Below are positions 9,651 to 19,224 of a stretch of DNA of 21,604 nt, one piece after another. The translations under genes were made by a program, and so were the position numbers. Source of the stretch: Azolla pinnata (taxonomy: Eukaryota; Streptophyta; Polypodiopsida; Salviniales; Salviniaceae); the NCBI GenBank assembly GCA_037176905.1, contig JBBBWG010007869.1, forward strand, positions 1 to 21,604. Reading direction: 5' to 3'. The first letter of the stretch is position 1. Each line of letters opens with the position of its first letter. Under the pieces are notes generated by a model, which searched no databases, was not told the origin of the DNA, and saw only the letters and a list, made by a program, of their open reading frames with translations.

Positions 9651-10929
9651 CCCCAATGTTTGAGTCTTCTTGGCTTATTCAATGAATCGGTAGGGCATGA
9701 ATATCTTGTCTGATACAATTGTTCGTAAAATGGTAGAATCTGTACACAAAGAAGGGGAAGCAAAGGGTTGTAAGGGTACACATCAATTTATCATCCCTTT
9801 CCTTTCTTAGGAGATTTTGGAAGGATTCATATTATTTGATTGCACATGCATTGATTGATGGCATATTACTAATTCGAAAATAAAACACTCCAACCACAAA
9901 CCGATAGAGTCTTGCTATCGACACTTTTAAACGAGGTTTATTTTCTTCTAGAAACTAAGCTTGGCTATATATTATAAGAACATCAAACATCAATCACCCA
10001 CAGAGAATTGATAAAGTAATCAGTGAATCAACAATCAGGTAGCTACAGATATATTGCCAAATACCGTAGATTTTAGTCATCCATAGCACCAACAACTTGC
10101 TACAGCTGATCGACAACAAAAGCCTTCAAATGCTTAATCCTTAAGCGAGAAGAAAATAAATTCAAAATGTTAAATCTTCGAAAAGATAAAGGAGTGGAAA
10201 TTTTACACCAATTGTCTCTTACTGATTTCAACTTTTTCTCCTTTACAAAAATTTTATCGTAGTAGCCATAACGGCTATAATAATGTCATTTCTTGATCTT
10301 TTCGTTTTCACACTCAAACAATATTTGTGATACGCATGTATCATCAATCGTTATCTCTTTCAAAAAAGCCCAAATTCAAGAAATTTTCTGTCTATATTGT
10401 AATGATGGCCTCATGCTCCCAAAATGTAACGGTGGATAAACACTTTCCCATCGATGCATTCTAAAAATAATAATTCCTTAACTAAAATTTTCCAATTAAA
10501 ACATTTCTTAGCTCTAAAAGCATTGTGTGGCCATATATACACTTAGGTGTTGACAAACTTAAAGCAATAATAAGGGCATGAGTATGTTTTCAATAAGAGC
10601 AAAATCTGCCTTGAAATAAGATAAAAATTTTGAATTTTTATCACTTATGACCTTTCATAAATATTGCTAACTGAATATCAATTGAAATTCCTTTGGTGTT
10701 CTTAGATAACATGTAAAAAAGAAAACATATATTAGTATAAAAACCATATAAACATATATACTCTATTCTCGGTTTTGGGTAAGCTAATAATATTTAGAAG
10801 CTAAGAATTCAAAATACATGTACTCACCCTTATACATTAATACTCATTGTCATTTTCTTTGATTTTCTTTTTCCCCTCTGTTTTTGTACATATTTTGGAG
10901 AGGTGCATCCATTCTTAAATGTGTTTTGA
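9651..10929. other. gene-empty AT-rich interval
   Basis: No open frame of useful length, no RNA gene and no strong repeat is seen. Homopolymer-rich, AT-rich sequence is all that can be described. Confidence 0.5.
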
Positions 10930-10934
10930 CATCA

Positions 10935-11370
10935 TTACCCGTCGCATGCTCATTGGTTCCCTTCGCACAAACCGGTAGGCAACAATGTTTTAGCATTACA
11001 TTTCGATTGTAACTGATAATGTGGAGTACACATTAATTGAGGAGGACCTTGATTTTTCCGTACAACAAATAACATCGGACTCTTCGGGTCATCATATAAT
11101 AGTCGAAAACATTTTGTGATCAGCAAGCATAACTGACTCACTTCCATTTCTCAAGCTTTATGACGATTATTTCGCAACAAAACTCTCTTTGGAAAATATG
11201 TTGCTTTTACTTGACACATCGATGGCCACATCTATTGTTTGTGCTTAACGTATAAACGAGAGCTGTTGGTGCATGGCTACGCCCGAAAAGGTGAGGATGC
11301 TCCTCCAACTTACTCAGATGCACTTTTTCTTTCAACAAGAAAAGGTTGATTCAATTGAAACGTGGGCGTG
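10935..11370 (+). pseudogene. decayed coding segment of unknown function, copy 1
   Basis: About 430 bases align closely with 12650-13080. In the frame of copy 2, copy 1 reads on with similar residues (YTLIEEDLDFSVQQ, IIVENI, FLKLYDDYFATKLSLENMLL, LLDTSMATSIVCA) but contains at least three in-frame stops. Many changes are conservative or synonymous, so this was once coding. At its end it reads GAAAAGGTGAGG, keeping a G that copy 2 lacks. I do not recognise the protein family. Confidence 0.55.
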
Positions 11371-11467
11371 ATCCCTCTATCAATTCTATGTCTTTTTTCA
11401 TCTTTATTTTTGCCTCTATCAATTCTGTCTTTTTTATCTTTATCATTTTCCCTCTATCATTACCGTT
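11371..11467 (+). repeat. short T-rich minisatellite array
   Basis: Two to three units of CCTCTATCAATTCTATGTCTTTT-like sequence, the same unit as the larger array at 12159-12570. It follows decayed coding copy 1 directly. Confidence 0.75.
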
Positions 11468-11539
11468 GTCAAAGAAACAATGATGGATCATGCACGCTCA
11501 TCGGACATGTTATTTGCGGAGGCAAATGAAAAGAATCAG

Positions 11540-12150
11540 AAACTTCCTCGTGATATCTTTTATCGTTATTATTGTAAAATTCACAAACAAGAGACGAAAT
11601 GGGTGCATTTTTTTTTGTTCTTTTATCCTTTTTCAAAGATTTAATCATTTTGACATTATTTTTTCTTTTAGCTTAAGGATCCACTAGACGCAAAAAAAAT
11701 ATAATCTCAATACAAATAGTTATATGTATCCCTTAGTAATTATATTTGTTTGACTAAACTAATCTAGTTTTAATGTTTACCAAATAATTGTATGTTTAAC
11801 ATCATTTTATAATTTTAGTTTTGTATACATTTATCTTTTGTTTCTTTCCTTTCTCATGAAGCGTTGGTTATAGAAACGACGTGATCTGTTGATTAACGTT
11901 TACCAATTTATCTTTGAGATTGTGTGAATTTTAATCGTGCTTCTATTGGTCTTATTGTTACTGATCATTTGAGGTATTTAACATCAGTTCGAAATAGGTG
12001 AAATCTTCAAGATGGTCGCCCGGGTGATCTTTATTATATCTTTTGCCACAAAATACTTCTTTAAAGGTAAGGATTGTTTAAACACCTATGAATTATAATT
12101 TTTTAAACCCTATAAATTAAATTGTCAAAAAATTTTTTAGTGAAATTTAT
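11540..12150 (+). repeat. 615-bp repeat family, unit A
   Basis: Matches units B-D in order: a CGTGATATC..TATTGTAAAAT block, AAAGATTTAATCATTTTGAC, an AG followed by CTTAAGGATCCACTAGACGC (from 11672), TTTGACTAAACTAATCTAG, TTTTAATCGTGCTTCTATTGG, CTTCAAGATGGTCGCC, and CACCTATGAATTATAATTTTTTAAACCC. The segment just upstream (11480-11590) reads as a possible exon ending LPRDIFYRYYCKI with a further ten open codons. Confidence 0.75.
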
Positions 12151-12158
12151 ATTTATAC

Positions 12159-12570
12159 TATCAATTCTATGTCTTTTCATCTTTTTTCTTTCCCTCTACC
12201 AATTCTATTGATTTTTTATATTTTCTTCTTTTCCCTCCATCAATTTTATGTGGTTTTTATCTTTCCTCTTTCCCTCCATCAATTCCATGTATTTTTAATC
12301 TTTATTTTTCCCTTCCATCGATTTTATATCTTTTTGAGCCTTCTTCTTTTTCCTTTATCGATTATATGTCTTTTATTATCTTTATTTCGCTCCATTAAAT
12401 CTATGTTTTTTTTCATCTTTATTTTTTTCCCTGTAGTATCAATTCTATCTTTTTTATCTTTATTCTTTTTCCTCCATCAATTCTATGTCATTTTAACCTT
12501 TTTTTCTTTTCGATCTATCAATTCTATGTTTTTTTCTTCATTTTTCTTCTCCCTCCATCAATTCTATGTG
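12159..12570 (+). repeat. T-rich minisatellite, about 10 units of roughly 40 bp
   Basis: CCCTCCATCAATTCTATGT followed by a TTTTTATCTTTATTTTT-like spacer repeats with small length changes across the tract. A Phe-rich 136-codon open frame spanning it is only a translation of the repeat. The array sits between unit A and decayed coding copy 2, matching the smaller array after copy 1. Confidence 0.85.
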
Positions 12571-12649
12571 TATGGGTAGGCTAATAATATCTAGAAGCAA
12601 AGAATTTAAAATCCATTATTTAACGTGTTATAGCATCACGTACCCACCA

Positions 12650-13197
12650 CATGTTCATTGGTTCCCCTCGTGTAGACAAGTAGGCAACAATGTCATATCA
12701 TGACATTTCAATTACAGTAACTTATGACGCAGACTACACATTAATTAAGGAGCCTGATTTTTCGGTAGAGCAAAAAATATTGGACTCTTCGGTTCATCGG
12801 ATAATAGTCGAAAACATTTCGGGATTATCAAGTGTAGTTGATCCCGTTCTATTTCTTAAGCTTTATGACGATCATTTCTCGACGAAAGTCTCTTTGGAAG
12901 ATATGCTGCTGTTAGTTGACACATCGATGGCCACGTCAATCATATGCGCTCGACGTATGAACGAGAGCCTTTGGTGCGTGGTGGTGCTCGAAAAGTGAGG
13001 ATGCTCCTCCAACCTACTCATGTGCACTATTTCTTTCGACAAGAAGAGGTCGATTCAGTTAAAACGCGGACGAAACTATTAAAAAATGATAAAAGACGTA
13101 GGCCGCATACATTGAGACTTTCCTGCTATGTGCTTGCTCTCGGAAGGCTATCGGAGTATACAATGTTTTCTCGGGTGATAATATATATTTGTTTGTA
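12650..13197 (+). pseudogene. decayed coding segment of unknown function, copy 2
   Basis: Open from an ATG at 12690 for 102 codons (contains DFSVEQKILDSSVHRIIVEN, FLKLYDDHFSTKVSLEDMLL and DTSMATSIICARRMNESL). It stops at 12996-12998 right where one G is missing relative to copy 1 (CGAAAAGTGAGG versus CGAAAAGGTGAGG). Past that point another frame is open for about 60 more codons (MLLQPTHVHYFFRQEEVDS). The product would be about 165 codons without the shift. I do not recognise it; no catalytic motif, signal peptide or membrane segment is evident. It could be a gene fragment carried by a transposon. Confidence 0.5.
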
Positions 13198-13400
13198 AAG
13201 ATTGTTAGTCAAATATTCCCTTTGTTTTTTTCTTTTGTTTCTTCTTAATTGATTCTCATCTAAATATTTTTTAGTCAAACAATCCTTTGTTTTTTTTCTT
13301 TTGTTTCTTGGTAACAGATTCACTGGTACCTCCAGATAAACCAAGTCATCGATGAGGTGCAATCCTTTTTTAATAATGCATTTACTAGGTGGGCTGTTGC

Positions 13401-14010
13401 CATGCATTTTTTACGATCTTTTATTTTTTTAAAGATTTAATCATTTTTACTTTATTTTTTCTTCCAGCTTAAGGATAGCCTGAATGCAAAAAAGATGATT
13501 ATCTCCATACAAAAAGTATGTAGGCATTAATAGTTCTATTAGTTTAGCTAAACTAATTTAGTTTTAATGCATACCAATTAATTGTATCTTTAGTGTCACT
13601 TTATCAGTATATTATTTTTGCTTTTTTCTTTTTTAATGAAGCATTTCTCGTAAAAACGACATGATTACCTAATGAATGTTTGCTAATTTATCTTTGTGAT
13701 CGTGAAAAATTTTAATCGTGCTTCTATTGGGCCTCTTGTTATTGATTAGAGATGTTAAAAGATCAGGTTGAAACATGTCGAATCTTCAAGATAGTTGCTC
13801 TAGTGATAGTTTGTGTATTCTTGGGCACAATAGACTTCTTGAAGAGAAGACGATTGCTTAAACATCTATGAATTAGTAATTTTTTAAAGTTTAAAGTTAA
13901 GGGTTCGGGTTTTAGGGTTTAAAAATAAAAAACTTTTTCGTGACATCCTTTATAGTTACTATTGTAAAATTTAGGAACAAGAGAAAAAGTTCAAATTGTT
14001 AATTGGTATC
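13401..14010 (+). repeat. 615-bp repeat family, unit B
   Basis: Starts near GCATTTTTTACGATCTTTTAT and contains an exon-like 48-nt block 13468-13515, preceded by TTTATTTTTTCTTCCAG and followed by GTATGTAGG, which encodes LKDSLNAKKMIISIQK. It ends with a TTAGGGTTTAAAAATAAAAAAC stretch and a CGTGACATCC..TATTGTAAAAT block. Unit C begins 610 bases later. Of all copies, only this one has the intact acceptor AG, an open block and the donor. Confidence 0.8.
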
Positions 14011-14632
14011 AATGCATTTTTTTTGGTCTTTTATCTTTTCAAAGATTTAATCATTTTCATTTTATTTTTTGTTTTAACTTAAAGATAGCCTGAACGCCAA
14101 AAAAATTATCATCTCCATACATTAAGTATGTATGCGTTAGTAATTCTATTAGTTTGACTAAACTAATTTATCTTTAATGCTTACCAATTAATTTTCTATT
14201 TAATGTCATTTTATCATTTTAGTTTTATGTATCGTTATTTTTTGTTTCTTTCCTTTCTAATATAATGTTGGTTGTAAGAACGTTTGCTAGTTCATCTTCG
14301 TGATCGTTAGAATTGTAATCGTGATTCTATCGGGCCACCCGTTATTGATCAGAGATGTTGAACATCAAGTTGAAATACGTTAAATCTTCAAGATGGTCGC
14401 CCTAGTGATTGTTTGAGTATTATTGGTAACAATTTGTTTCTTCAAGAGTAGGGGATTGCTCAAACACTTGTAAATTCGTAATTTTTTAAAGTTTAGGGTT
14501 TACGTTTAGAGTTTAGTGTTTAGGGTTTAGGGTCCAGGGTTGAAGAATAAAACATTTCTTCATGATATTGTTTATAGGTGCTATTGTAAAACTTAGCAAC
14601 AAGAGAAGAAGTTGAAATCGGTAAGTGGTATC
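14011..14632 (+). repeat. 615-bp repeat family, unit C
   Basis: Tandem to unit B. Its exon-like block is at 14078-14125 (preceded by TTTTAA instead of an AG, ending in TAA before GTATGT), so it is not spliceable as in unit B. Telomere-like words lie near 14488-14540. The spacing from block to block is 610 (B to C) and 621 (C to D). Confidence 0.85.
14488..14545 (+). repeat. interstitial telomere-like TTTAGGG words
   Basis: Degenerate plant telomere repeats (GTTTAGGGTTTACG, TTTAGGGTTTAGGG, TCCAGGGTT) at the end of unit C. Unit B has a shorter version at about 13890-13922. They are part of the repeat unit rather than a chromosome end. Confidence 0.75.
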
Positions 14633-14803
14633 AATGCATTTTTTTTATCTTTTATCTTTTAAAAGATTTAATCAGTTTGACTTTATTTTTTGTCGTGACT
14701 TAAAAAGATAGTCTGAACGCGGAAAATATTATCATCTTTATATATTAAGTATGTATGTGTTAGCAGTTTTATTAGTTTGACTAAACTAATCTAGCTTTAA
14801 ACT
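14633..14803 (+). repeat. 615-bp repeat family, unit D (truncated)
   Basis: Begins AATGCATTTTTTTTATC like unit C. Its exon-like block (14699-14748) carries a two-base insertion and stops. The unit is cut after TAAACTAATCTAGCTTTAA, where plastid-derived sequence begins. Confidence 0.8.
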
Positions 14804-14807
14804 CTAA

Positions 14808-15137
14808 ACTGGAGTTTGTAAATATTCTGCAATATTGTTGACAAATACCCCACTTGTATGAAAAGTTCTAAATTGTGATGGGCAAGACTCCCACACATAA
14901 CCTTGCCTTTCCATGTCTTTACACGAGCCATCCTTTGGAAGGTACTGTTGAAAGATCATCAATGCTTGATGATACAGATGCTTTTGTGGCTTGTTGAAAG
15001 CCTAAAATTTTAATTTGATCTAAAATGTTCGTTGTAGATGCAATCTCAAAACAAATAAATAACTTGCGAATTAGTTTCCTCATTACGGTCTTATCAATTG
15101 TTTAGTCGTAGAAGGGCAATTCAGCTTGATGTGTCAT
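14808..15137 (-). pseudogene. rpoC2: nuclear plastid DNA insert: decayed, internally deleted rpoC2
   Basis: On the minus strand from an ATG at 15137 the reading resembles the start of the chloroplast RNA polymerase beta'' subunit. Recognisable pieces are [31 protein letters not shown] and [15 protein letters not shown], over about 72 codons down to 14922, with at least one in-frame stop. After about 35 unclear bases the sequence resumes at a distant part of the same protein, the RTFHTSGVF..NIAEYLQTP block, at about 14869-14808. In intact rpoC2 these two parts are a few hundred codons apart, so the middle is missing. Stops and frame changes exclude function. It abuts repeat unit D. Confidence 0.8.
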
Positions 15138-15393
15138 GGAAAAATCCTCCACTTTTTTCTTCTACTACTCCTTTGGAGCCATTTATTCATAACACTTCAC
15201 ATATCTAAACTAGCTAGCCTTTTTTTTTTTATAGCATCCCCTCGGTAGCTATTTCATTTCTTTGAAAAATTTCGAAATTTCGGGTGGAGAGGTAAGTAGG
15301 AAGAATGTTCTTCTAGGATCGATCCTCATAATTGAACAAGCCTCGTAATCTTGATGAAGTTGGTTTCTCAGCCACAGGCCTAGCAAGAAAAAG
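15138..15393. other. interval between the plastid insert and the F-box gene leader
   Basis: No gene. It may include a little more plastid spacer (rpoC1-rpoC2) on the left, which cannot be told by eye, and a T-run at 15220-15230. The core promoter of the F-box gene could extend into it. Confidence 0.35.
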
Positions 15394-15879
15394 ATTCGAT
15401 GTCTCGAACATGATAGAAAGCCCGTGGCACCGCGCGTCGGATCCTTCCTCCAGAGCAGAATTCTTCCCATCGTTCCTATGATTCCTCCCTCTCTGCTGAG
15501 AATTCCCAGCGAGAGAGCGAGAGAGAGAAAGAGAAAGAGACAGACTGGCTCAAGCTCAGGCTCAGGGAGGAAGAGAGAGTGAGGCACAGGGTGAGAGTTT
15601 CAGAGCTTCTTGCTGCCCATCGCTCGTTCCTTCTGCTGTTCGTTTTCTGTTCACCTGCCCTAAGTGAAGTACCACCGATCGCATGATCCCCATAGCTCCC
15701 TGGATCTTTGCGTTGCTCCGATCCGCGGCTGGATCACTTCCGAGGATTTGTATAGGTATGTATCTTCCACATGATAGCCCTCGTTTCTCTTCCTGTATGT
15801 AGGTAAGGATGTGCATATTCGTTTCTCGTTTTTTCTGTGAAAGCACCAAATTGTATCAATAAATCTGGTCGGAAAACGG
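15394..15879 (+). promoter_or_regulatory. leader module copy 2: promoter boxes, untranslated first exon and donor of the F-box gene
   Basis: Contains, in order, TCGATGTCTCGAACATGAT, GCCCGTGGCACC, GGATCCTTCCTCCAG, GAGAATTCCCAG, a GA-rich tract (15511-15542), TCAGGGAGG, GTTCACCTG and GGATCACTTCCGAGGATTTGTATAG, then the donor GTATGTATCTTCCAC at 15756. The first exon would end at 15755, and the first 120 or so intron bases are also conserved in other copies. An ATG at 15683 is open through the donor. Transcription start not known. Confidence 0.65.
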
Positions 15880-17254
15880 TGAAATAGGTTACACAACTGA
15901 TTTTTTGGCACTATTACCCTTTCATACGTGGACATTTTGAAGAGAAAATAACCTCATGAGGCCTCTTATTTTGATAATCACACTCCAAAGCCTACCTTTT
16001 GATAAATAAGTGGTTAAGACCCAGAAAAATGTTTCTGAAAAAGTGGACGTTTTAGTACAAAAAGCAGAAACTTTGTATCGTAGCCCAAAATTATTAGGGT
16101 TAAAATTGAGAGGAGAATTATCATGCATTAGACGTTTTGTTACGTTTCTTTAAATAATATTTCTTAGCACTAAAAATGGGATTATTTTCAGGATTCTGTT
16201 GACAAGGCTTGTGACGAAGTTCAACTTTTAGCTTTAGCATATAATGTCGTGCATAACGTTCTCTGTAGGGCGTTCAATTGTAATTTATTTAAGTTGATTG
16301 TGAAAGCTTACGTTTTCAAGCTGGGTGGTGTTAACAGAACTTGTCGAAAATTGTGATAGGTATATCCAAATCAATCCAGCAATGGAAAAAAATTAAAAAC
16401 TGTTACTTCTTCCACTTGAACGGTGTAGGAGAAGCTTTTCCGTGCTTATTTGGAGCTGATGCCAAAAACCCCAAATTAAGTCTGCTATTGGTGACAAATG
16501 CAAAGTTAAAGAAGTATGTTTCTTACTGGAGGGTGACGAATGCAAAGTTAGAAGCTGGCAGTAAATTTCAATATCCAGATAATTTTTATTCCTGTCAGTT
16601 ATCCAAAGCTTTAGGCTCGAATTGCCTGAAATTCTGGAACATTTTTCTTGACAGGGTCTATCTTTATCCTACACTTGCCCATATTGACTGTCAACATCTT
16701 CTGCAGGAAATACATCTAGTGTAAGTGCGGGAATTCCACTGGGAAGAAGATTTGTGTATCGTAAGCATTTTGATTCGCAAATCATACCTCCTGTATTGTA
16801 AGTGTTTCTATTTCAGTCTCGGTTTCAATATGTCTTGACCATGCCTTTGCTTCTCTCTTCGTTCCTGTTTCAATCCAGTAGGCTAAACTATTATTTGCAT
16901 TGACTGCCCATCTCTGTGGCGATAAGACTGAGATGGAAACAACTTGCAATGGTGAGAATTTGTATTGTGGTCTTGTTTTGTTTTTTTTCCCGTCAGTCGT
17001 GACTGTGCTTCTCTTTTTGTTTCTTTTTTTCAGCCAACTGTGCAAAATTATTAGTTGGAGACCCAAACACATTTACGATTGGAGAGTTCAATCCAAGACT
17101 GTACCTATCCTTTACATATACACGCATATTTATGTGTGTAGATATCTATCCATATATATTTGTACATATATAGGTAGATAAGAAGATATCTATCTATCTG
17201 TCTATCTCCATCTCTACATGTGAGATTGATATATAGATAGGTTTTTCTTGGCAG
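15756..17254 (+). other. 5' UTR intron of the F-box gene (1499 bp, inferred)
   Basis: Donor TATAG|GTATGT at 15756 and acceptor TTTTTCTTGGCAG|ATTTGCC at 17254 with a good pyrimidine tract. A 127-codon open frame inside (16341-16724) lacks an ATG start and family features and is taken as chance. A small 42-bp-period duplication (GTGACAAATGCAAAGTTA at 16491, again at 16533) lies in it. The acceptor choice is inferred from sequence only. Confidence 0.55.
17128..17241 (+). repeat. (TATC)n / TA-rich microsatellite
   Basis: Imperfect ATCTATCTATC, TATATA and GATATATAGATAGG runs just upstream of the intron acceptor. Confidence 0.85.
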
Positions 17255-17287
17255 ATTTGCCACGATCTTCAACTTGTTTGGTTAGCT

Positions 17288-18808
17288 ATGGTTCTCACCA
17301 GGAGCGTAGGGACATTCATCGTTATTGGCAGCAGTGGAGTGGCGGAAGCACTCAACAGGCTACTCCGCTGCATTCCTTTTGTGGAGGATATTATCAGAAG
17401 ACAGCAGAGAGATGAAATCAGCAGGCTACCTGAATGGATTCTGCTGTCCCAGATCTTCCTCCGTCTTGGCACGCTGAGAGATTTGGCAAGGTCACGATGT
17501 GTGTGCCAGCAGTGGAATTCGCTGCTCAGTTCTTTGGAGTTCAGGCATTTATGGTGGCAAAACTGCATAGATCTCGAGCAGTGGCTGATAAGCAGTGACC
17601 TGGAGGACCACCTTGAGACCAGGTGGGCTGCTGTGAAACGACTTGGTTGCAATCCTGGGATTGTGCCCCACCCTTTTTTTCAGAGCGTCAGAGTCAGCCC
17701 AACTTTGGAAGTGGCATCATCACATGGTCTCACCTGCTGGGTTTGCCATGACAAATCCTCCAGTCTAAGCATCATTGTGGGAAACCCGAGAACCAGGAAA
17801 TGGAGGATGCTGCCTGCTCCCCTTCTGGATGATGTGCCCAGACATTTCTCTTTCGCAGATCGTTTCTACTCTGTGCGTTTCATCCACCATGACCTCCTTC
17901 AACAGAAATATACCATCTTTTTCCTTTACTTTTGTCCAGTTACCCAGTTGGAAGTGGCATCTTTGTATGACTCCCAATTTGCAGCTTGGCAACGTGTCCG
18001 TCGGCAGCCCATGCCTCTAGATCGCTTTTACACTGGTCTCCGCGATGCTTCTGTGAGAGTCATCGACATGCATTATGTCCATATTGTTAAGGGAGTGGTG
18101 CTGGATGAGGTGAGCATAGTAGCATATGATTCATATGAGAACAGTTGGGATGAAATCAGGGTCAAACTGTGGCATCCATTCAGTGGTCACGGTCTGAATA
18201 CTGCAATTCCTACAGGAGGAATTTGTTACACTCGTCTTTTTGGGGATGCTAACACCATTATTCATCATGTTTCTCTGCGTGCTCATGCGAAGGATGAGTA
18301 CTGTAGACTGCTCGTGGTGGACGGGCTAACAGGGAGGATAGGTCTGTGGCAGTTGGACGATCAGTCCAATGCATTCCAAATCATATCAACAATCCAGCAA
18401 CTTCGGAACTGGCCAACGCTGCAGAGTTGGGCTTCTCATCGTCCAATTGATATGGATCATCTTCGGAGTTGGAGTTATGTCATGAGGTCAGATGACAGGG
18501 TGTTCATGGCGATGTTTATATACCACGTCTGGAGTTGGCTCATTGTGTATGACGTGGGTAGGTCGTTGTGGTTGATAGCACATACATATGGAGATTCGTC
18601 AGGTCTGCTATGTCAGTTGCATTCTGAAGGTTGCAGATGGCCACTTTTCGAGTACGACGTGCAATGGCATGATGCGCATGACAGTGAACGGCGTGATTCA
18701 GCGATTGCAATCGAAGACTGTTGTGCCACAACGGCCACAATTGTGGCCGCTAGTGGAGGACGGCGGCTTCACTTGGTCCGTGTCCTGGATATTTGGTCTT
18801 TACCCTGA
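17288..18808 (+). CDS. F-box protein with kelch/FBA-like C-terminal region
   Basis: Intact 506-codon coding exon. The F-box is at residues about 44-90 (ISRLPEWILLSQIFLRL, LARSRCVCQQWNSLLSS, then FRHLWWQN), with the Leu-Pro start and Trp-Asn end usual for SKP1-binding plant F-boxes. Downstream, NPRTRKWRMLPAP (about 166-178) is the typical first strand of kelch or F-box-associated repeats; later repeats are too diverged to count. As an SCF substrate receptor it would select a target for ubiquitination; the target is unknown. The ATG (TTAGCTATGG) follows the inferred leader-intron acceptor by 33 bases. The same ATGGTTCTC start is retained in a pseudogene at 20122. The frame is open upstream to the acceptor, but the leader exon then gives an in-frame TAG. 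It is one of three related sequences in the window. Confidence 0.85.
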   Translation: MVLTRSVGTFIVIGSSGVAEALNRLLRCIPFVEDIIRRQQRDEISRLPEWILLSQIFLRLGTLRDLARSRCVCQQWNSLLSSLEFRHLWWQNCIDLEQWLISSDLEDHLETRWAAVKRLGCNPGIVPHPFFQSVRVSPTLEVASSHGLTCWVCHDKSSSLSIIVGNPRTRKWRMLPAPLLDDVPRHFSFADRFYSVRFIHHDLLQQKYTIFFLYFCPVTQLEVASLYDSQFAAWQRVRRQPMPLDRFYTGLRDASVRVIDMHYVHIVKGVVLDEVSIVAYDSYENSWDEIRVKLWHPFSGHGLNTAIPTGGICYTRLFGDANTIIHHVSLRAHAKDEYCRLLVVDGLTGRIGLWQLDDQSNAFQIISTIQQLRNWPTLQSWASHRPIDMDHLRSWSYVMRSDDRVFMAMFIYHVWSWLIVYDVGRSLWLIAHTYGDSSGLLCQLHSEGCRWPLFEYDVQWHDAHDSERRDSAIAIEDCCATTATIVAASGGRRLHLVRVLDIWSLP

Positions 18809-19224
18809 TTTCTCAAGTATATTGAGCAGCAGAAATTTATTATGCTAATGGACCGACCGTCTCCAATTGGTCCATGCCCCAGATATTTGGTGATTTTCTG
18901 ATTTCCTAATTCTCGAGTCCTTTGTCCCAATAGTGGTAATCTGAAGGCTGCAGGTTGTAGCTTCTCGAGTCTTATATTAAAATGGAATCAAGGACATAAT
19001 GCATGATTCAGCAGCATTTGAACAGTGTCGGGCATCAGTTGACACCGTCATTTGGACCATATTTGACATATTCGGGAGTTCCGATTCACTTCATCCATTC
19101 TCTCCACCTGATGTACATAAGTTTGTTAATCTTATGATTTACAGCTAAGCATTTGGAGGTTTTTGTTGTCCATCAGCATTGCCAAATTGTCGCTGCCAAT
19201 CGATGACTGAAATCTCTGATTTGG
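18809..19224. other. F-box gene 3' region
   Basis: Expected 3' UTR and intergenic sequence. ATTAAA at about 18976 is a weak polyadenylation candidate. No gene or repeat seen. Confidence 0.4.

Noticed and set aside
12169..12579. 136-codon Phe-rich open frame resembling a membrane protein
   Set aside because: It is a reading of the T-rich minisatellite with no stop by chance; hydrophobicity follows from the T content.
14488..14545. Former chromosome end or fusion point
   Set aside because: The telomere-like words are few, degenerate and repeated in the same place in neighbouring units, so they belong to the repeat.
16341..16724. 127-codon open frame in the F-box leader intron
   Set aside because: No ATG start and no recognisable motif; it contains a local 42-bp duplication and lies inside an inferred intron.
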